DNA of 64,000 nucleotides from Leptodactylus fallax (lineage: Eukaryota; Chordata; Amphibia; Anura; Leptodactylidae), in contig CAMRHE010000077.1 in NCBI GenBank assembly GCA_947044405.1, forward strand, positions 4,079,001 to 4,143,000. The letters run 5' to 3'. Below, piece after piece: positions 21,339 to 32,271 of the stretch; the stretch's first letter is position 1, and the number at the start of each line of letters is the position of its first letter. The notes beneath the pieces were generated by a model, which ran no database searches, was not told the DNA's origin, and saw only the letters and a program-made list of their open reading frames with translations. The translations under genes and the position numbers were made by a program.

Positions 21339-22034
21339 TAAGGTGCAAGTGCAACTTTAATTAAATTAATTGACCCTCATATTATGCCCAATTCACCTTG
21401 ACATAAATACTGCACCTCTAATGACCCCTTATATCAATGACCACCCCCTTATGTTCATAATGCCTTGTAATAGAAATGATGCCCCCTAATGGCTCCTTAT
21501 ATAAATAACCTCCCCATTGTATTCATAATACCCCTTAATAACCCTTATATAAATGACCCCCCCCATCGTTATAATGCCCCCTAATGAATCCTCCCTTTAT
21601 AGTTATATTTCCCCCCTCCTAACCACCCCTTATTCTATTAATACAGTATACCCACAAAAAGAAAGCCATACTCACCTACCTGCGATGCTGATGAACGGAG
21701 CCGCCGGCGCTTCCTCCCTGTCCACGCACATGACGTCTGTGTCTGAGCGCGGGCGGCGCGATATTGTGACGTCATCGCGCCGCCTGTGCTTAGAAGAAGA
21801 CATCGGTCTGTGGTCTCGGGGTCTTGTAAACCGCAGGCCTGAAGTGGCTTGCGGTTTACAAGACAGTTAAGCACCAGGAAGCATTGTAACTAGATCGGTG
21901 TCTGCAGACACCGATCTAGTTAGAAATAAAGCATGTTTTAATGGCGGCCCCGGGGTGGGCCCCAAAAAGTCAGTGGGCCCGGGGCGGCCGCCCCCTCTGC
22001 CCCCCCCCCCGCTAGCTACGCCTCTGATAGGGCC

Positions 22035-22690
22035 CCATTCTTGTGAACTGTGGGAGCTCTAGTGATGCAACCGCCAGTGCTCACTCATCACCTCTATTGT
22101 GATGTGTTGATTATGGAAGAATCATAAAAATCATTCTACTGTATTATTGAAGCCTCCTCTAAAATGTATGAAACAACCATAAAGCCATTCTTCAGCTTTC
22201 ACATTTCCTCCTTAGTTTACTGAATATTAAATATTGAACCAGATTGTAACAGACACTGATTGAAAATGTAGTTCCTAAGATCCGGGCATTGTACAGGCAG
22301 TGTGTATTCTTGTACACACACTAACCAGTTCTATAGATAAGCCATGCTCTCATTTCCTAAGTTCAATGTATAAGGCTTTACAAATGAACTGTATTGTGTA
22401 TACATTTCTTAAGCATTCAAGTCTCTATATTTAAAAATATGATGTATATCTATCAATGCTATTAAGGGAATTTAAGACCAATGCCTTGTACGCCGGTCTT
22501 AACATTGTGAGCACCGGCTGCAGATGTGTCATGATTTTTTCAAAATTGAGAGTGACTCAAGATTGCACATTTTTTAAAGCAAACAACAATGCACTAAAAA
22601 AAATTGCTGCTTTTTCACCCCCCCCATTACATTTACACAGAAGGCCTTAACCATGGATCACCGAAATTACTCATGGTGCCAATTATATGC
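22035..22690. other. No recognised feature
   Basis: I see no terminal repeats or coding motifs. Confidence 0.35.
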
Positions 22691-22870
22691 CTATAGAGTG
22701 AAACTTCTTTGAGACGACCACCCAAAATTGCCTCTTCTCTGAGGTTTTGTTTTCTAAAGAAGATGACTAGTATGGTGAAAATGAAATTATGTCACACAAT
22801 ATCTGGTCTGGGTAAGGGGGGTGGTCTTCTCAAAGAGGTGGCCATTTGGAGAGGTTTTACTATACTTTAA
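22691..22870. mobile_element. Miniature with TATAGTRAAACYTCT ends, pogo/Tc1-like
   Basis: The left edge TATAGAGTGAAACTTCTTTGAG and the right edge GAGAGGTTTTACTATA are imperfect inverted repeats, with inner GAGACGACCACCC against GGGTGGTCTTCTC. TA borders and AACCTCT termini suit Tc1/mariner-type (pogo/Tigger) miniatures. No transposase. Confidence 0.5.
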
Positions 22871-23547
22871 AATACCATGTCAGAAGGCACTCTCATCTTT
22901 TATCAGTGTAATAAAACTATGTTATAATCCAATCCAAAGTTCAGGTAATGCAAATCAGAAAAAGATTATTAACTATCATTTGTAGCAATGACTTATAGAC
23001 AGATGGCAAGCTTAGCCAAGTTTAGAAAGATGAGTGCAGGACTCTAGTCAGGGAGGCTTCAGAGCTGCACTCCTGACTAATGGTGTGAGGGCTATTTTCT
23101 GGCGTCAGCTGTAATAAAGGAAATAGACTTGTGTTTACACACCTTGATTTGTTGCATGTGATTTGACCTAATTGACTATGTAAGCCATCATAAAACACAA
23201 TAGAAACATAATGTCCAGCACTGAGGCACAAGCCTTAGAACTGCTAATTGTCTGAAGGTCACAGCATAGTAAAAACTTAAAAAAGGAAGAATCATAAGAA
23301 CTGAACGCACAACAGTATGAGTTGTTCATTGTAATGATTTCGAAAAGGCAAAATTTATATGTATATATATATGTGTATGTTTATGGATTTATTTATGGCT
23401 TCAAAATTCCATATAACTCCTAGTCCTATTATAATATTATTGCGTATTTGACAAGATGAAATAGTTCTTCATACAAATATACCTAGAAATCCTGAGAAAA
23501 AAAAATGGAAAGCATCATGTCTTTAGGCAATTGTTAGCCCCAAATTC
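22871..23547. other. No recognised feature
   Basis: A short TA/TG-rich run lies near 23355-23380; otherwise I see nothing. Confidence 0.35.
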
Positions 23548-23549
23548 CT

Positions 23550-23880
23550 TAAAGGAGTTGTCCAGGCAAAAATGGCAACCCTTTTAGGCGGCCTAAAAAG
23601 CGGGGGCGGGGCGCTGTGTGGGGGGGCCGCTGGGCGGCCCCGGCGGCCCCCCCTGAGGCCAATCAGCGAAGGGCCTGAATGTCACTACCTCATCACAGGT
23701 CTCTTCCTGAGGCCTGCTGAGGCCGCTGATTGGCTTCAGCAGTCACGTGACCGTTGAGGCCAATCAGCGGCTTCAGCACAACTCCAGAAGAGACCCAGGA
23801 GAGCAGACGAACCGGGACGCACGGGAGGACGCCGAAGCAATGGGGACAGGTGAGTATACATTTTTTTAAATTTTTTTTCA
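23550..23880. repeat. T2-like end followed by a GC-rich repeat module
   Basis: The segment starts CTTAAAGGAGTTGTCCAGGC, a T2-type terminus. It becomes strongly GC-rich (GGGGGCGGGGCGC) with CCAATCAGCG twice and one CACGTGACC, and ends GGGGACAGGTGAGTATACA. The same ending (GGTGAGTATAA) is seen inside other miniatures, so this is repeat DNA, not a host CpG island. The right terminus was not found. Confidence 0.45.
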
Positions 23881-24013
23881 CTGCCCCCTGCAGATTTAAA
23901 CTTTAAAAGTTTTTCTTCATTTTTCTTTAAAAGAATTGCTTTATTTCAGATACATTGGTACATTTTCTTACAAGAAGATATACACAGTGCCCTCTGCCAT
24001 CATAGAATTAAAG

Positions 24014-24760
24014 CATAACTAAACTTTCAGACAACTTTTGATTCTCTGGCAGCATTTGTGTCATCAATAAATTTAGTAATATATTTTATTAACAAATTTT
24101 GGCTCCTTTCTGTGATATCCTGCATTTTTCACTGTTTCCCTCGCTTCTCTATTGAGAGCTGTCCCCTGATTCTCACTTTCTCATTGTGTATGGAGTAGGG
24201 GGCTGTGTGAAGTGAAGAGAAAATGATGGTGGGGGAGGGTGACTTCAAACGGCTATATCTTGAGCATTATAAAACCTAGAAACTTGCTAATATTCCAATC
24301 CCGACTGTGTTTTCCACCAGTGATATCTCTGTAAATCATACAGGTAGAACTGCGTCCTTCATGTCATATGAAAGATAAGATTCTCCTCTTTCATATGACA
24401 CCAAAAGTTCCTAGGTTTTATAATACTTGAGATATAACCGTTTGAAGTGACCCTCCCCCACCCTCATTTTCCCTTCATCAGGCTTTATCAGCAAACTGCA
24501 ATTAGAAGAACATTAGCTGTAGAGCTAATTAGCAGAGCTGTAGATAACAGTGAGAACAGTGCGTGACATCACTTGTCCTGTCTTATCACACAGGTCCAGC
24601 TCTATGGAAACGCTGTGTAAACAATGGGAGGAATAATTTCACATAGCAGGAAAACAAAGCAACATTGCTACAGAAATGTATTTAGGAAAACTCTTCAATT
24701 TACATATGCTAGCAGTATAGACAGGATCCTTGAGATGGGAATACCCCTTTAAGAAAAAAA
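24014..24760. repeat. Miniature cluster with a long foldback (24215-24480)
   Basis: The arm GGGGGAGGGTGACTTCAAAC, GGCTATATCTTGAGCATTAT, AAAACCTAGAAACTT is repeated in inverse as AAGTTCCTAGGTTTT, ATAATACTTGAGATATAACC, GTTTGAAGTGACCCTCCCCC. The loop is about 110 bp and contains its own inverted CATATGAAAG/CTTTCATATG pair. TTAAAGCATAACTAAACTTTC at 24010 and AATACCCCTTTAA at 24750 may be the element ends. Confidence 0.55.
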
Positions 24761-25319
24761 GATAGAGCAGTCCCACTGAAATTGACAGATTCCCCAACCT
24801 GAGACTGATGTCCATCTTAAAGCTGATTAGACACATAAGAGGTTTGTTAGTCGACTACTATTTTGGTGGACAATCTCTGACAATATCCGCCAACCTACTG
24901 TATCTAATGACCCACACACTTGGCTTGTTAGGTGTTTATATTTCATCAGTAGCGGTGGGGAATACAATCCAATGTCAGACTATTCAGACAGTCTTACAGG
25001 CTTATCTCCCAAAAAAACATAGTATTGGTCACAATTAAATCCAACATGTCTTATCATTGTTTCTTTTGATATTTGGCACCAGAGAATAGTGTTGAGGTTC
25101 ACATAAAAAAATCAATTGTTGTATTTCCACTGACATTCTTCTAATTTGTGTGGAAACTTAAAGGCTCCAGTACTACATTGAGGGAGATGCAGCGAAAGTT
25201 GTCACCTCCACAAAATAGAAGACATGGACCAGTGATGAACCTTTGAGCAGATGTGATGGCAAAAATACTTCAATTGCAAGAAAACCAAAAGACAAATCTG
25301 GACTCATTAAGAGAAAGTG
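24761..25319. other. No recognised feature
   Basis: ORF 24808-25038 has no domain; I see nothing else. Confidence 0.35.
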
Positions 25320-25325
25320 TCATGT

Positions 25326-25723
25326 CTAGTGTTGACCTCACCGCGGGGGGGTGCCGAGGGGGACATTTGGCATGACGGATCCCCTTGGATGCCGCGGTCA
25401 TGTTTGGAGCAGGGTGTTAGCTGTCAGCGGCATTCAGTTTCAATGACAAACACCTTAGATGCCGTGGTCGCTATTGACCGCGGCATCTTAAGGGTTAAAT
25501 AGCGGGGATCGGTGTTATCACCATCTCCACTGTTGCAGCAGGAGCATGGCTGTCAGATACAGCTGGGCTACCATGGTGATTGCACAGGCTCTGCTTCTGA
25601 GCCCGCTCGACTGCTCAGCAGTCAATCAACCAGCTTTAGGGATGTGCCGAACCCGGACCCGAATTTCAGCGCTGAAGTTCGGCACGGACCCGAACTGTGC
25701 ACTTCAGGTTCACTCAACACTAG
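25326..25723. mobile_element. Unclassified DNA element, CTAGTGTTGA ends, copy 2 (398 bp)
   Basis: The ends CTAGTGTTGA and TCAACACTAG are perfect 10-bp inverted repeats. The flanks are TCATGT on both sides (25320-25325 and 25724-25729), a perfect 6-bp duplication. The interior has GCCGCGGTCA, GGTCGCTATTGACCGCGGCA and GTTCGGCACGGACCCGAAC, shared with copy 1 in inverted orientation. Half the length of copy 1, so one of them has been internally deleted or expanded. Confidence 0.75.
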
Positions 25724-25835
25724 TCATGTTGCCAAAATAAAAAGACTAGACAAAAATAAGATTGATAGAAGAGCTATGATTTGGAAGTCAGTTCTAAACT
25801 GGAGAAAAAATATGATTTATAGGCAGAGAGGCATA

Positions 25836-26010
25836 ACTTAAAGCTCCTGAACCCAACTGCAAGATTCTAGCCAGGGTCCACTATCTATTACATGTCATTT
25901 ATAATACTGGTGTTTGTTTATGCAGCAAAAGGGCCTCTGGGCTGCTTCATGCACAAGGACTCAGGTACAGTATCTAGCACTATACCCCCTATAGCAGTAC
26001 CCTGTTCATA
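25836..26010. mobile_element. Short hAT-type miniature fragment
   Basis: AGAGGCATAACTTAAAGCTCC at the left, CCCCCTATAGCAGTACCCTG near the right and the GGGCCTCTGGG interior match the 19240 family. The ends are eroded. Confidence 0.45.
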
Positions 26011-26062
26011 GAAGAATTACAAGACAAAATCAATATTGTATAATATATTGATATGTATTACA

Positions 26063-26634
26063 TTAAAGGGAGTCTGTCAGGTCCAAAATGTCTCCCAAAA
26101 CAATAATCGTGCCATGTAGAGGGCTTTAATGGAAACAGAAACATCCCCTTGTGGGCATGAACCAATGAAGGAATGCAAAGATCATCAACTTTTTATGGAT
26201 ATAAAAATCAACCTGCAGGGGCTTCAGGGTAGGGCCTGATCTATCAGATTTGCCTGGACACAGATGTAAATGCATTGACTGTCTTTTGGAATTAGAGCAC
26301 AATGTCTCCCCTTTAGCCATGATTGACTTTTCCAGCCACTTTCTGCACCCAAAGGTGTAACATGAAGCTCCTGGGCCCCAGTGCAAAGTCTGTACCAGGC
26401 TACTGGGCCAGGGTGCAACTACAACTTTTGCACCCCTTCAAGTTACATCACAGTTGTCTGTAGCCAGATCTGGTAGATCCAGCCTGCCTCTAATGCACTT
26501 CCAGGCTAATTTGTATATCGATAAACAGATGATTTTCTCAGTTTGTAGCCATATGGGTATATTTATTCTCCTATTAAAGGCCCCTACATGATGTTAATAT
26601 TGGTTTGGGAGGCATTTTGGACCTGACAGATTAA
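26063..26634. mobile_element. TTAA miniature, GGGAGTCTGTCAGGTCC end, 572 bp
   Basis: TTAAAGGGAGTCTGTCAGGT at the left and ACCTGACAGATTAA at the right, with the inner CCAAAATG/CATTTTGG continuing the inverted repeat. TTAA borders both ends. A small CAGGGGCG-type hAT fragment (about 26345-26455, GGTGTAACATGAAGCTCCTG to CCTTCAAGTTACATCA) is nested inside. Confidence 0.75.
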
Positions 26635-27779
26635 TCAATATGTGAAAATTCATTGTAACACAATAGAAACTTATATGCTAAAATCTGAAACTTTATCTCA
26701 GTCTTCATTGTTTTATGTGTTGTAACATGGCTCTGTAGTAGGACGTTTACCACTGGCAAAACATCAGTGAAGCAGTATTGCATAGGTTTGCTAATTTCTA
26801 ATATTTGTCTTTCTAACATAAGCCTTATTTCTATTTTTTTAGCCTAACATTCAGTTTCTATGATACATTTCCTCTCTTTCAGTTCACATTTTGTGCACAG
26901 AATTAGGAATTTCTGTTAAAATATGTACAGTATTTTATTCTTTGATAAATAATAGAAAAGTAAGTATAAAATAACCTTAGCCTCTGAAATGTTACAGTAA
27001 GTCATTTTAGGAAATATAATATTTTAACCCATTTCATGCTAAAAAAAAAAAAAAAAAAAAAATCATCCACCTAAAAAATAGTAGCCAACTCTTGATTTTT
27101 TTCTCTCTGCAGAGGAGTTAAATACACTTAATTACGCATAACCATAGTGATCTGGCCTGTATACATGGATGTGGATTACGGACATGTTGCAATGATTAAC
27201 CCATTTTAAATAAGACTGAGTGTTATTTTTTCCACTTTCCAGAAAATTGCGCAGACTGAAACACCTTAGGTAGAAAATGCTTATGTATTGAATTTCCTTC
27301 AAAAATACTATGTTGTTTTTTTTTCCTTAAATTACCTTTTAAAGAAAATAGTTAAGGAAAGAAACTCTTAATGCTAAAAACCCTTCTCCTTGAAAACAAT
27401 TATGCAGAAGCACATGGCTGCATGGTGGTCAAGGCAACACGTCTATGTCTAGTTCCTGTAAGGACCCATTTATCTATCAAGCATGTCTCCTACCAGCAGC
27501 ACAAGTTAAAATAACTTCCTACTTAAGTAACCTAGGAAATCATTTATTTGCATGTTGTATACATTTTTTGGAAACATTTTTTAATTTTTTGTTTTTCAAA
27601 AACAGTGCAAAAATGTATATTTTGGCAGGTTATTTTTATCATGTGTGGTTCCTAGCTCACTGGATACACAGGAGAAAATAGTTTAACAAGTCATTTCATC
27701 AAATTTCAGCCCTGGTAGAGATGACTTAGTCAAATGTAAGTGTCCGTGAAGGGTAGTTGCCTATAAAAACATCCTAGAC
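26635..27779. other. No recognised repeat; possibly old unique DNA
   Basis: The segment is AT-rich with a 20-base A run at 27043-27062. It has no recognisable repeat ends and no ORF with a domain. Parts (27110-27260) look less degenerate than surrounding repeats, but I cannot judge conservation from one sequence. Confidence 0.3.
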
Positions 27780-28330
27780 ATAAAGTGGCAGACCACAGAA
27801 GCTTACAGAACAGAAAGGGTGAGTTAGCACGCCTTCTCTGGAACAGTGGAAAACACATTCTCTGGAAGGATGAACCTTCACCAACTGAATTACAAATCTA
27901 GAAGGCAGAAGAACATTTTTTGCCTGAATGTTCATAACTATGATGGTCTTGGTTTTGGCTGAACCCCTTGATTTCAGTTATAGGAAGTCCTACAGCTGAC
28001 AATGACATTCTACAGCAGTGATGCCCAATAGGCAAACCAGGTTTACATTTAGCTTTCGTAGCTTTTTGTAAGCTTATGCTTACCTCTTAACCCAACCCTG
28101 GCTGAATATGATACGGGGCTCTTTCGTGGACAAATTTTAGCTTGTCAGATTGACCAGTGTTTTTAAGCAAATAATGTGCTTGTAACCTTGTGGCAAGTTT
28201 GATAAAGCCCCTTCTCTATTTCAGCACAACAATAGCCCAGATTGCAAAATGAGATCAATAAAAAATGGTTATAGATTGGTAAGTTTGCTTTGAAAGAACT
28301 TTACTGGTCTGCACTCAGCCATGCCAAAAA
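27780..28330 (+). pseudogene. Ancient Tc1-like transposase relic
   Basis: Isolated blocks align in order with Tc1-type transposase genes. GGCAGACCACAGAAGCTTAC (about 27788) fits the paired-like N-terminal region. GAACAGTGGAAAACACATTC (about 27840) fits the block before the first catalytic Asp, and GGAAGGATGAACCTTCACC is that Asp block. CCCCTTGATTTCAG (about 27965) and CCCCTTCTCTATTTCAGCAC followed by AACAATAGCCCAGATTGC (about 28208-28245) fit the second-Asp block. There is a deletion after the N-terminal part and about 170 bp of foreign sequence at 28020-28190. The frames are all broken. It is much older than the copies at 30-33 kb. Confidence 0.55.
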
Positions 28331-28399
28331 TGGGGATTTGCCTCAAAGACTTCTGCTAGGATCGGCACAACTCTTTCAGAAAGTCTTGGACTGGTGTCT

Positions 28400-28489
28400 T
28401 ATGTAAATTGGTTCATATTCACCAGGTTGTATGTAAATTAGTTCTTATTCATCAGTTTATATGTAAATTAGTTCATATTCACCAAGTAG
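28400..28489. repeat. Three tandem 30-bp units
   Basis: The unit TATGTAAATTAGTTCATATT plus CACCAGGTTG occurs three times in exact 30-bp register, with four to six changes between units. There is no spacer, so this is a minisatellite, not a CRISPR-like array. Confidence 0.85.
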
Positions 28490-29193
28490 GTGGCAACCTT
28501 TTTTTCTCAAACAGAAGCATAATGTTCCCGCCCACTTATAAAGAATAAGATTAAATTTTTAGATAAAATTCCAGGGGCTATATCTTTTGAACTGGTGGAC
28601 TGCTTAAAAAAAAAAAAACAAACAAAAAAAAACCCCAAACTGTATATTGTTTAGCAGCACAGCGGCAATCAAATGGTGTATCTTATTTTTTAGCTTAAAA
28701 CATTTTTCACTCTGTTCCTTTAAGTAGGATAAGAGGAGTGGAAACAATAAGATCCTTCTTTATGCTTGACAAAGACTACAATTTTCACAAACTTCTTATA
28801 CATAATGACATTTCCAGATTCTATAGATAGGTGTAATCATGCCAGGCGTATGTCACAGGGCTCCGCTTGCCATATAGTATGATAGCCAATGTGTTAACTG
28901 TGCTGAAGGTAAAACTAATGAGTTATTCTACCTTATTAGTTGCTAATGAACATGAAGGAAACAGATCAATAATGAATTCAACACAGCTAGGGCTACTGTA
29001 AATTCTATATAATAGATATTAGTATGTGATTTTTTTGATGTGCGTGATGTAAAATGTATACCTTAAGTATATTCTTTATAAGAGGGCTGGCATTCATTTT
29101 CTGTCATTTATATTATTATTTGTTGAATATGACTTATATTGTCTTTAGTGACAGCATCTAGAAAAAGACATGTTAGGCCACCAGCCTATATAT
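28490..29193. other. No recognised repeat
   Basis: The segment is AT-rich. The part at 28740-29010 has no repeat signature and might be old unique sequence. No coding motif. Confidence 0.3.
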
Positions 29194-29710
29194 TTAAGGG
29201 AATGTGTCACCAGGAAATGACCAATTGTTTAAGTCACGTTTTTATGTTTAACATATTTTTTAAGAATTTTTTTTACAAATAAATATATGAAAAAATATTT
29301 AACATCTTGGAATTTCAACTTTTGTCTTATGTCTAAAATTCTCTGTGACTTCCTGTTCCCTATAGATGACCTATGGCCCATAAACAGAATTGTTTGGAGC
29401 AGACTCTATTGACTTATATGGGAGAGTTTTCTAGGCATGCTCTATGACCTGGGCAGAGGTCATTGTGTAGAGAGGGGAGTAGATATGATGTAAAATCACC
29501 TATTTTGTCAGAATTCTCCTACAGAAAACAGAAAGTCTCATCAGCCTAATATACACCCTAGTGGACACATTCAGAACTGCAGGATTTGTAGGATTGTTTT
29601 TCATATAGATAATAACATGGAAAAACTTTAAAGACTTAACCTAAAATTCTTAAAAAATGTGTTTAATCTAAAACTTGGTAAAAAATAGATAATTTTCTAG
29701 TTCCCTTTAA
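29194..29710. mobile_element. TTAA miniature, 517 bp
   Basis: TTAAGGGAATGTGTCACCAG at the left and TAGTTCCCTTTAA at the right are bordered by TTAA. Inner inverted segments (AACATATTTTTTAAGAATTT against CTTAAAAAATGTGTTTAATC) confirm a foldback layout. Confidence 0.65.
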
Positions 29711-30251
29711 ATACTTTAGTGTTTATTTTCCCTAAGAGCTGATTTTTTTTTTTTTATTAATTGCTTTTCTTGATACATTTAGTAATCTAATAATATATTT
29801 ATTTTTATATTTAATTATTTATTCATTTATGAATTGATGATTTTTTTTTTATAATTTAGATTTCTTCCCTTTTCATTCCTATTCTTTTTCTACATTTTAC
29901 CTCGCCATTTTTAACATTGAAGGCACAATGATTTAGTGCTCACTAATATAAATAGAATATTCAGTAAATTAAGTTCTACATTCACTTGGTTTTGATCCCG
30001 AAAAATGTATGGAGATGGAATTGCATGGATTTATATTTTGTAGGGGAGAACTTTTTTGCACTTTTGCAACGGAAATATCGCATTGTATATCAATATTCTA
30101 GATTTATGCATACAGCATGTAAGCAAGACAAAAGAAACAGATGAAGAGGGTACCGTATGACTGCAAGATCAGACTACGAAGGCTATGTTTGTAGTCTGTA
30201 GACATGGAGGCACACAGGTCTGCTTAGATGCTGTATACACAAAAGATGAAA
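29711..30251. other. No recognised feature
   Basis: The segment is very AT-rich (long T runs) without terminal repeats. Confidence 0.35.
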
Positions 30252-30702
30252 TACAGTGGGGAAAAAAAGGATTTAGTCAGCCACCAATTGTGCAAGTTCT
30301 CCCATTTAAAAAGATGAGGCCGGCCTGTAATTGTCATCATACGTAGACCTCAACTATGAGAGACAAAATGAGAAAACATATCTAGAAAATCACATTGTCT
30401 GATTTTTTAAGAATTTATTTGCAAATTATGGTGGAAAATAAGTATTTGGTCACCTACAAACAAGCAAGATTTCTGGCTCTCGCAGACCTGTAACTTCTTC
30501 TTTAAGAGGCTCCTCTGTCCTCCACTCATTACCTGTAGTAATGGCTCCTGTTTGACATTGTTATCAGTATAAAAGACACCTGTCCACAACCTCAAACAGT
30601 CACACTCCAAACTCCACTATGGTGAAGACCAAAGAGCTGTGGAAGGACACCAGAAACAAAATTGTAGACCTACACCAGGCTGGGAAGACTGAATCTGCAA
30701 TA

Positions 30703-32271
30703 CAGTCATGGCCAAAAGTTTTGAGAATGATACAAATATTAATTTTTACAAAGTCTACTGCTTCAGTTTTTCTAATGGCAATTTGAATATACTCCAGAAT
30801 GTTATAAAGAGTGATCAGCTTAACAGCAATTACTTGTAAAGTCAATATTTGCCTAGAAAATGAACTTTATCCCCCAAAACACATTTCAACATCATTGCAG
30901 CCCTGCCTTAAAAGGACCACCTAACATCATTTCAGTGATTGCTCCATTAACACAGGTGTGGGTGTTGATGAGGACAGGGCTGGAGATCAATCTGTCATGA
31001 TTAAGTAAGAATGACACCACTGGACACTTTAAAAGGAGGCTGGTGCTTGCCATCATTGTTTCTCTTCTGTTAACCATGGTTATCTCTAAAGAAACACGTG
31101 CAGTCATCATTGCACTGCACAAAAATGGCCTAACTGGGAAGAGTATTGCAGCTAGAAAGATTGCACCTCAGTCAACAATCTATCGCATCATCAAGAACTT
31201 CAAGGAGAGAGGTTCCATTGGTGCCAAAAAGGCTCCAGGGCGCCCAAGAAAGACCAGCAAGCGGCAGGACCGTCTCTTAAAAGTGTTTCAGCTGCGGGAT
31301 CGGGCTACCAGCAGTGCAGAGCTTGCTGAGGAATGGCAGCAGGCAGGTGTGAGTGCATCTGCACGCACTGTGAGGCGGAGACTCTTGGAGCAAGGCCTGG
31401 TCTCAAGGAGGGCAGCAAAGAAGCCACATTTCTCTCCAGAAAAAACATCAGGGACAGACTGATATTCTGCAAAAGGTACAGGGAGTGGACTGCTGAGGAC
31501 TGGGGTAAAGTCATTTTCTCTGATGAATCCCCTTTTCGATTGTTTGGAACATCTGGAAAACAGCTTATTCGGAGAAGAAGAGGTGAGCGCTACCACCAGT
31601 CTTGTCTCATGCCAACTGTAAAGCATCCTGAAACCATTCATGTGTGGGGTTGCTTCTCAGCCAAGGGAATCGGCTCTCTCACAGTCTTGCCTAAAAACAC
31701 AGCCATGAATAAAGAATGGTACCAGAATGTCCTCCAAGAGCAACTTCTCCCAACCGTCCAAGAGCAGTTTGGCGCTCAACAATGCCTTTTCCAGCATGAT
31801 GGAGCACCTTGCCATAAAGCAAAGGTGATAACTAAATGGCTCAGGGAACAAAACATAGAGATTTTGGGTCCATGGCCTGGAAACTCCCCAGATCTTAATC
31901 CCATTGAGAACTTGTGGTCAATCATCAAGAGATGGGTGGACAAACAAAAACCAACAAATTCAGAGAAAATTAAAGCATTGATTCTGCAAGAATGGACTGC
32001 TATCAGTCAGGATTTGGTCCAGAAGTTGATTGAGAGCATGCCAGGGAGAATTGCAGAGGTCCTGAAGAAGAAGGGTCAACACTGCAAATATTGACTTGCT
32101 GCATTAACTCATTCTAACTGTCAATATAAGCTTCTGTTACTCATAATATGAATGCAATTATATTTCTGTATGTGATAAAAACATCTGACAAACACACATA
32201 AAAACCAGAGGGCACCAGATCATGTGAAAATATAATATTTGTGTCATTCTCAAAACTTTTGGCCATGACTG
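30703..32271 (+). mobile_element. Inner Tc1-like element, nearly intact, 1569 bp
   Basis: The termini CAGTCATGGCCAAAAGTTTT and AAAACTTTTGGCCATGACTG are inverted, with one mismatch in the first 39 bp. TA flanks both sides (30701-30702 and 32272-32273). The insertion point lies in the outer transposase gene, where the related copy at 44.8-45.7 kb reads GCAATAGGCAAGC without interruption. The outer gene is rejoined exactly if the element and one TA are removed. The transposase has a single frame change. Short repeats and low decay mark it as younger than its host. Confidence 0.95.
31076..32094 (+). pseudogene. Inner Tc1 transposase with one frameshift
   Basis: The chosen start is MVISKETRAVIIALHKNGLT at 31076; the 11 upstream residues of the open frame are unlike transposases. 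Residues about 5-60 form the first HTH, followed by the GRPRKTSKRQDR hook and a second HTH (SASARTVRRRLLEQGL). The frame changes from the second to the first phase between about 31415 and 31445, inside AAKKP...SRKNIRDRL, so translation stops at 31462. The downstream frame is open to the natural stop at 32092-32094. Catalytic residues are all present: Asp in VIFSDESPF, Asp in FQHDGAPCH and Glu in NPIENLW. I count 35 residues between the last two, whereas classical Tc1 has 34. About 339 codons in all. A single lesion makes this the best-preserved gene of the window after the LINE ORF. Confidence 0.9.

Larger units (their letters stand above)
19451..22026. mobile_element. Composite non-autonomous hAT element, 2576 bp
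   Basis: The left terminus CAGAGGCGTAGCTAG and the right terminus CTAGCTACGCCTCTG are perfect 15-bp inverted repeats. The flanks are ATAGGGCC on both sides (19443-19450 and 22027-22034), a perfect 8-bp duplication, which together with the CAGRGGCG start identifies hAT. There is no transposase. Its length comes from nested miniatures (19881-20381 and 20769-21338) and low-complexity ATAATGCCCCCTAAT-type sequence (21360-21640). A right-end fragment of the same family is at 46885-46950. Confidence 0.85.

Noticed and set aside
23572..23860. CpG-rich stretch with CCAAT, E-box and GGGGCGGGG, resembling a housekeeping promoter
   Set aside because: It is flanked by a T2-like terminus and ends in text found in other miniatures; it recurs in the window as repeat DNA.
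27180..27260. Pyrimidine-rich tract followed by AG, resembling a splice acceptor
   Set aside because: No open frame with a recognisable domain follows and no branch or donor context supports an exon.
28400..28489. Regular direct repeats recalling a CRISPR array
   Set aside because: Units are contiguous without spacers and the genome is eukaryotic.
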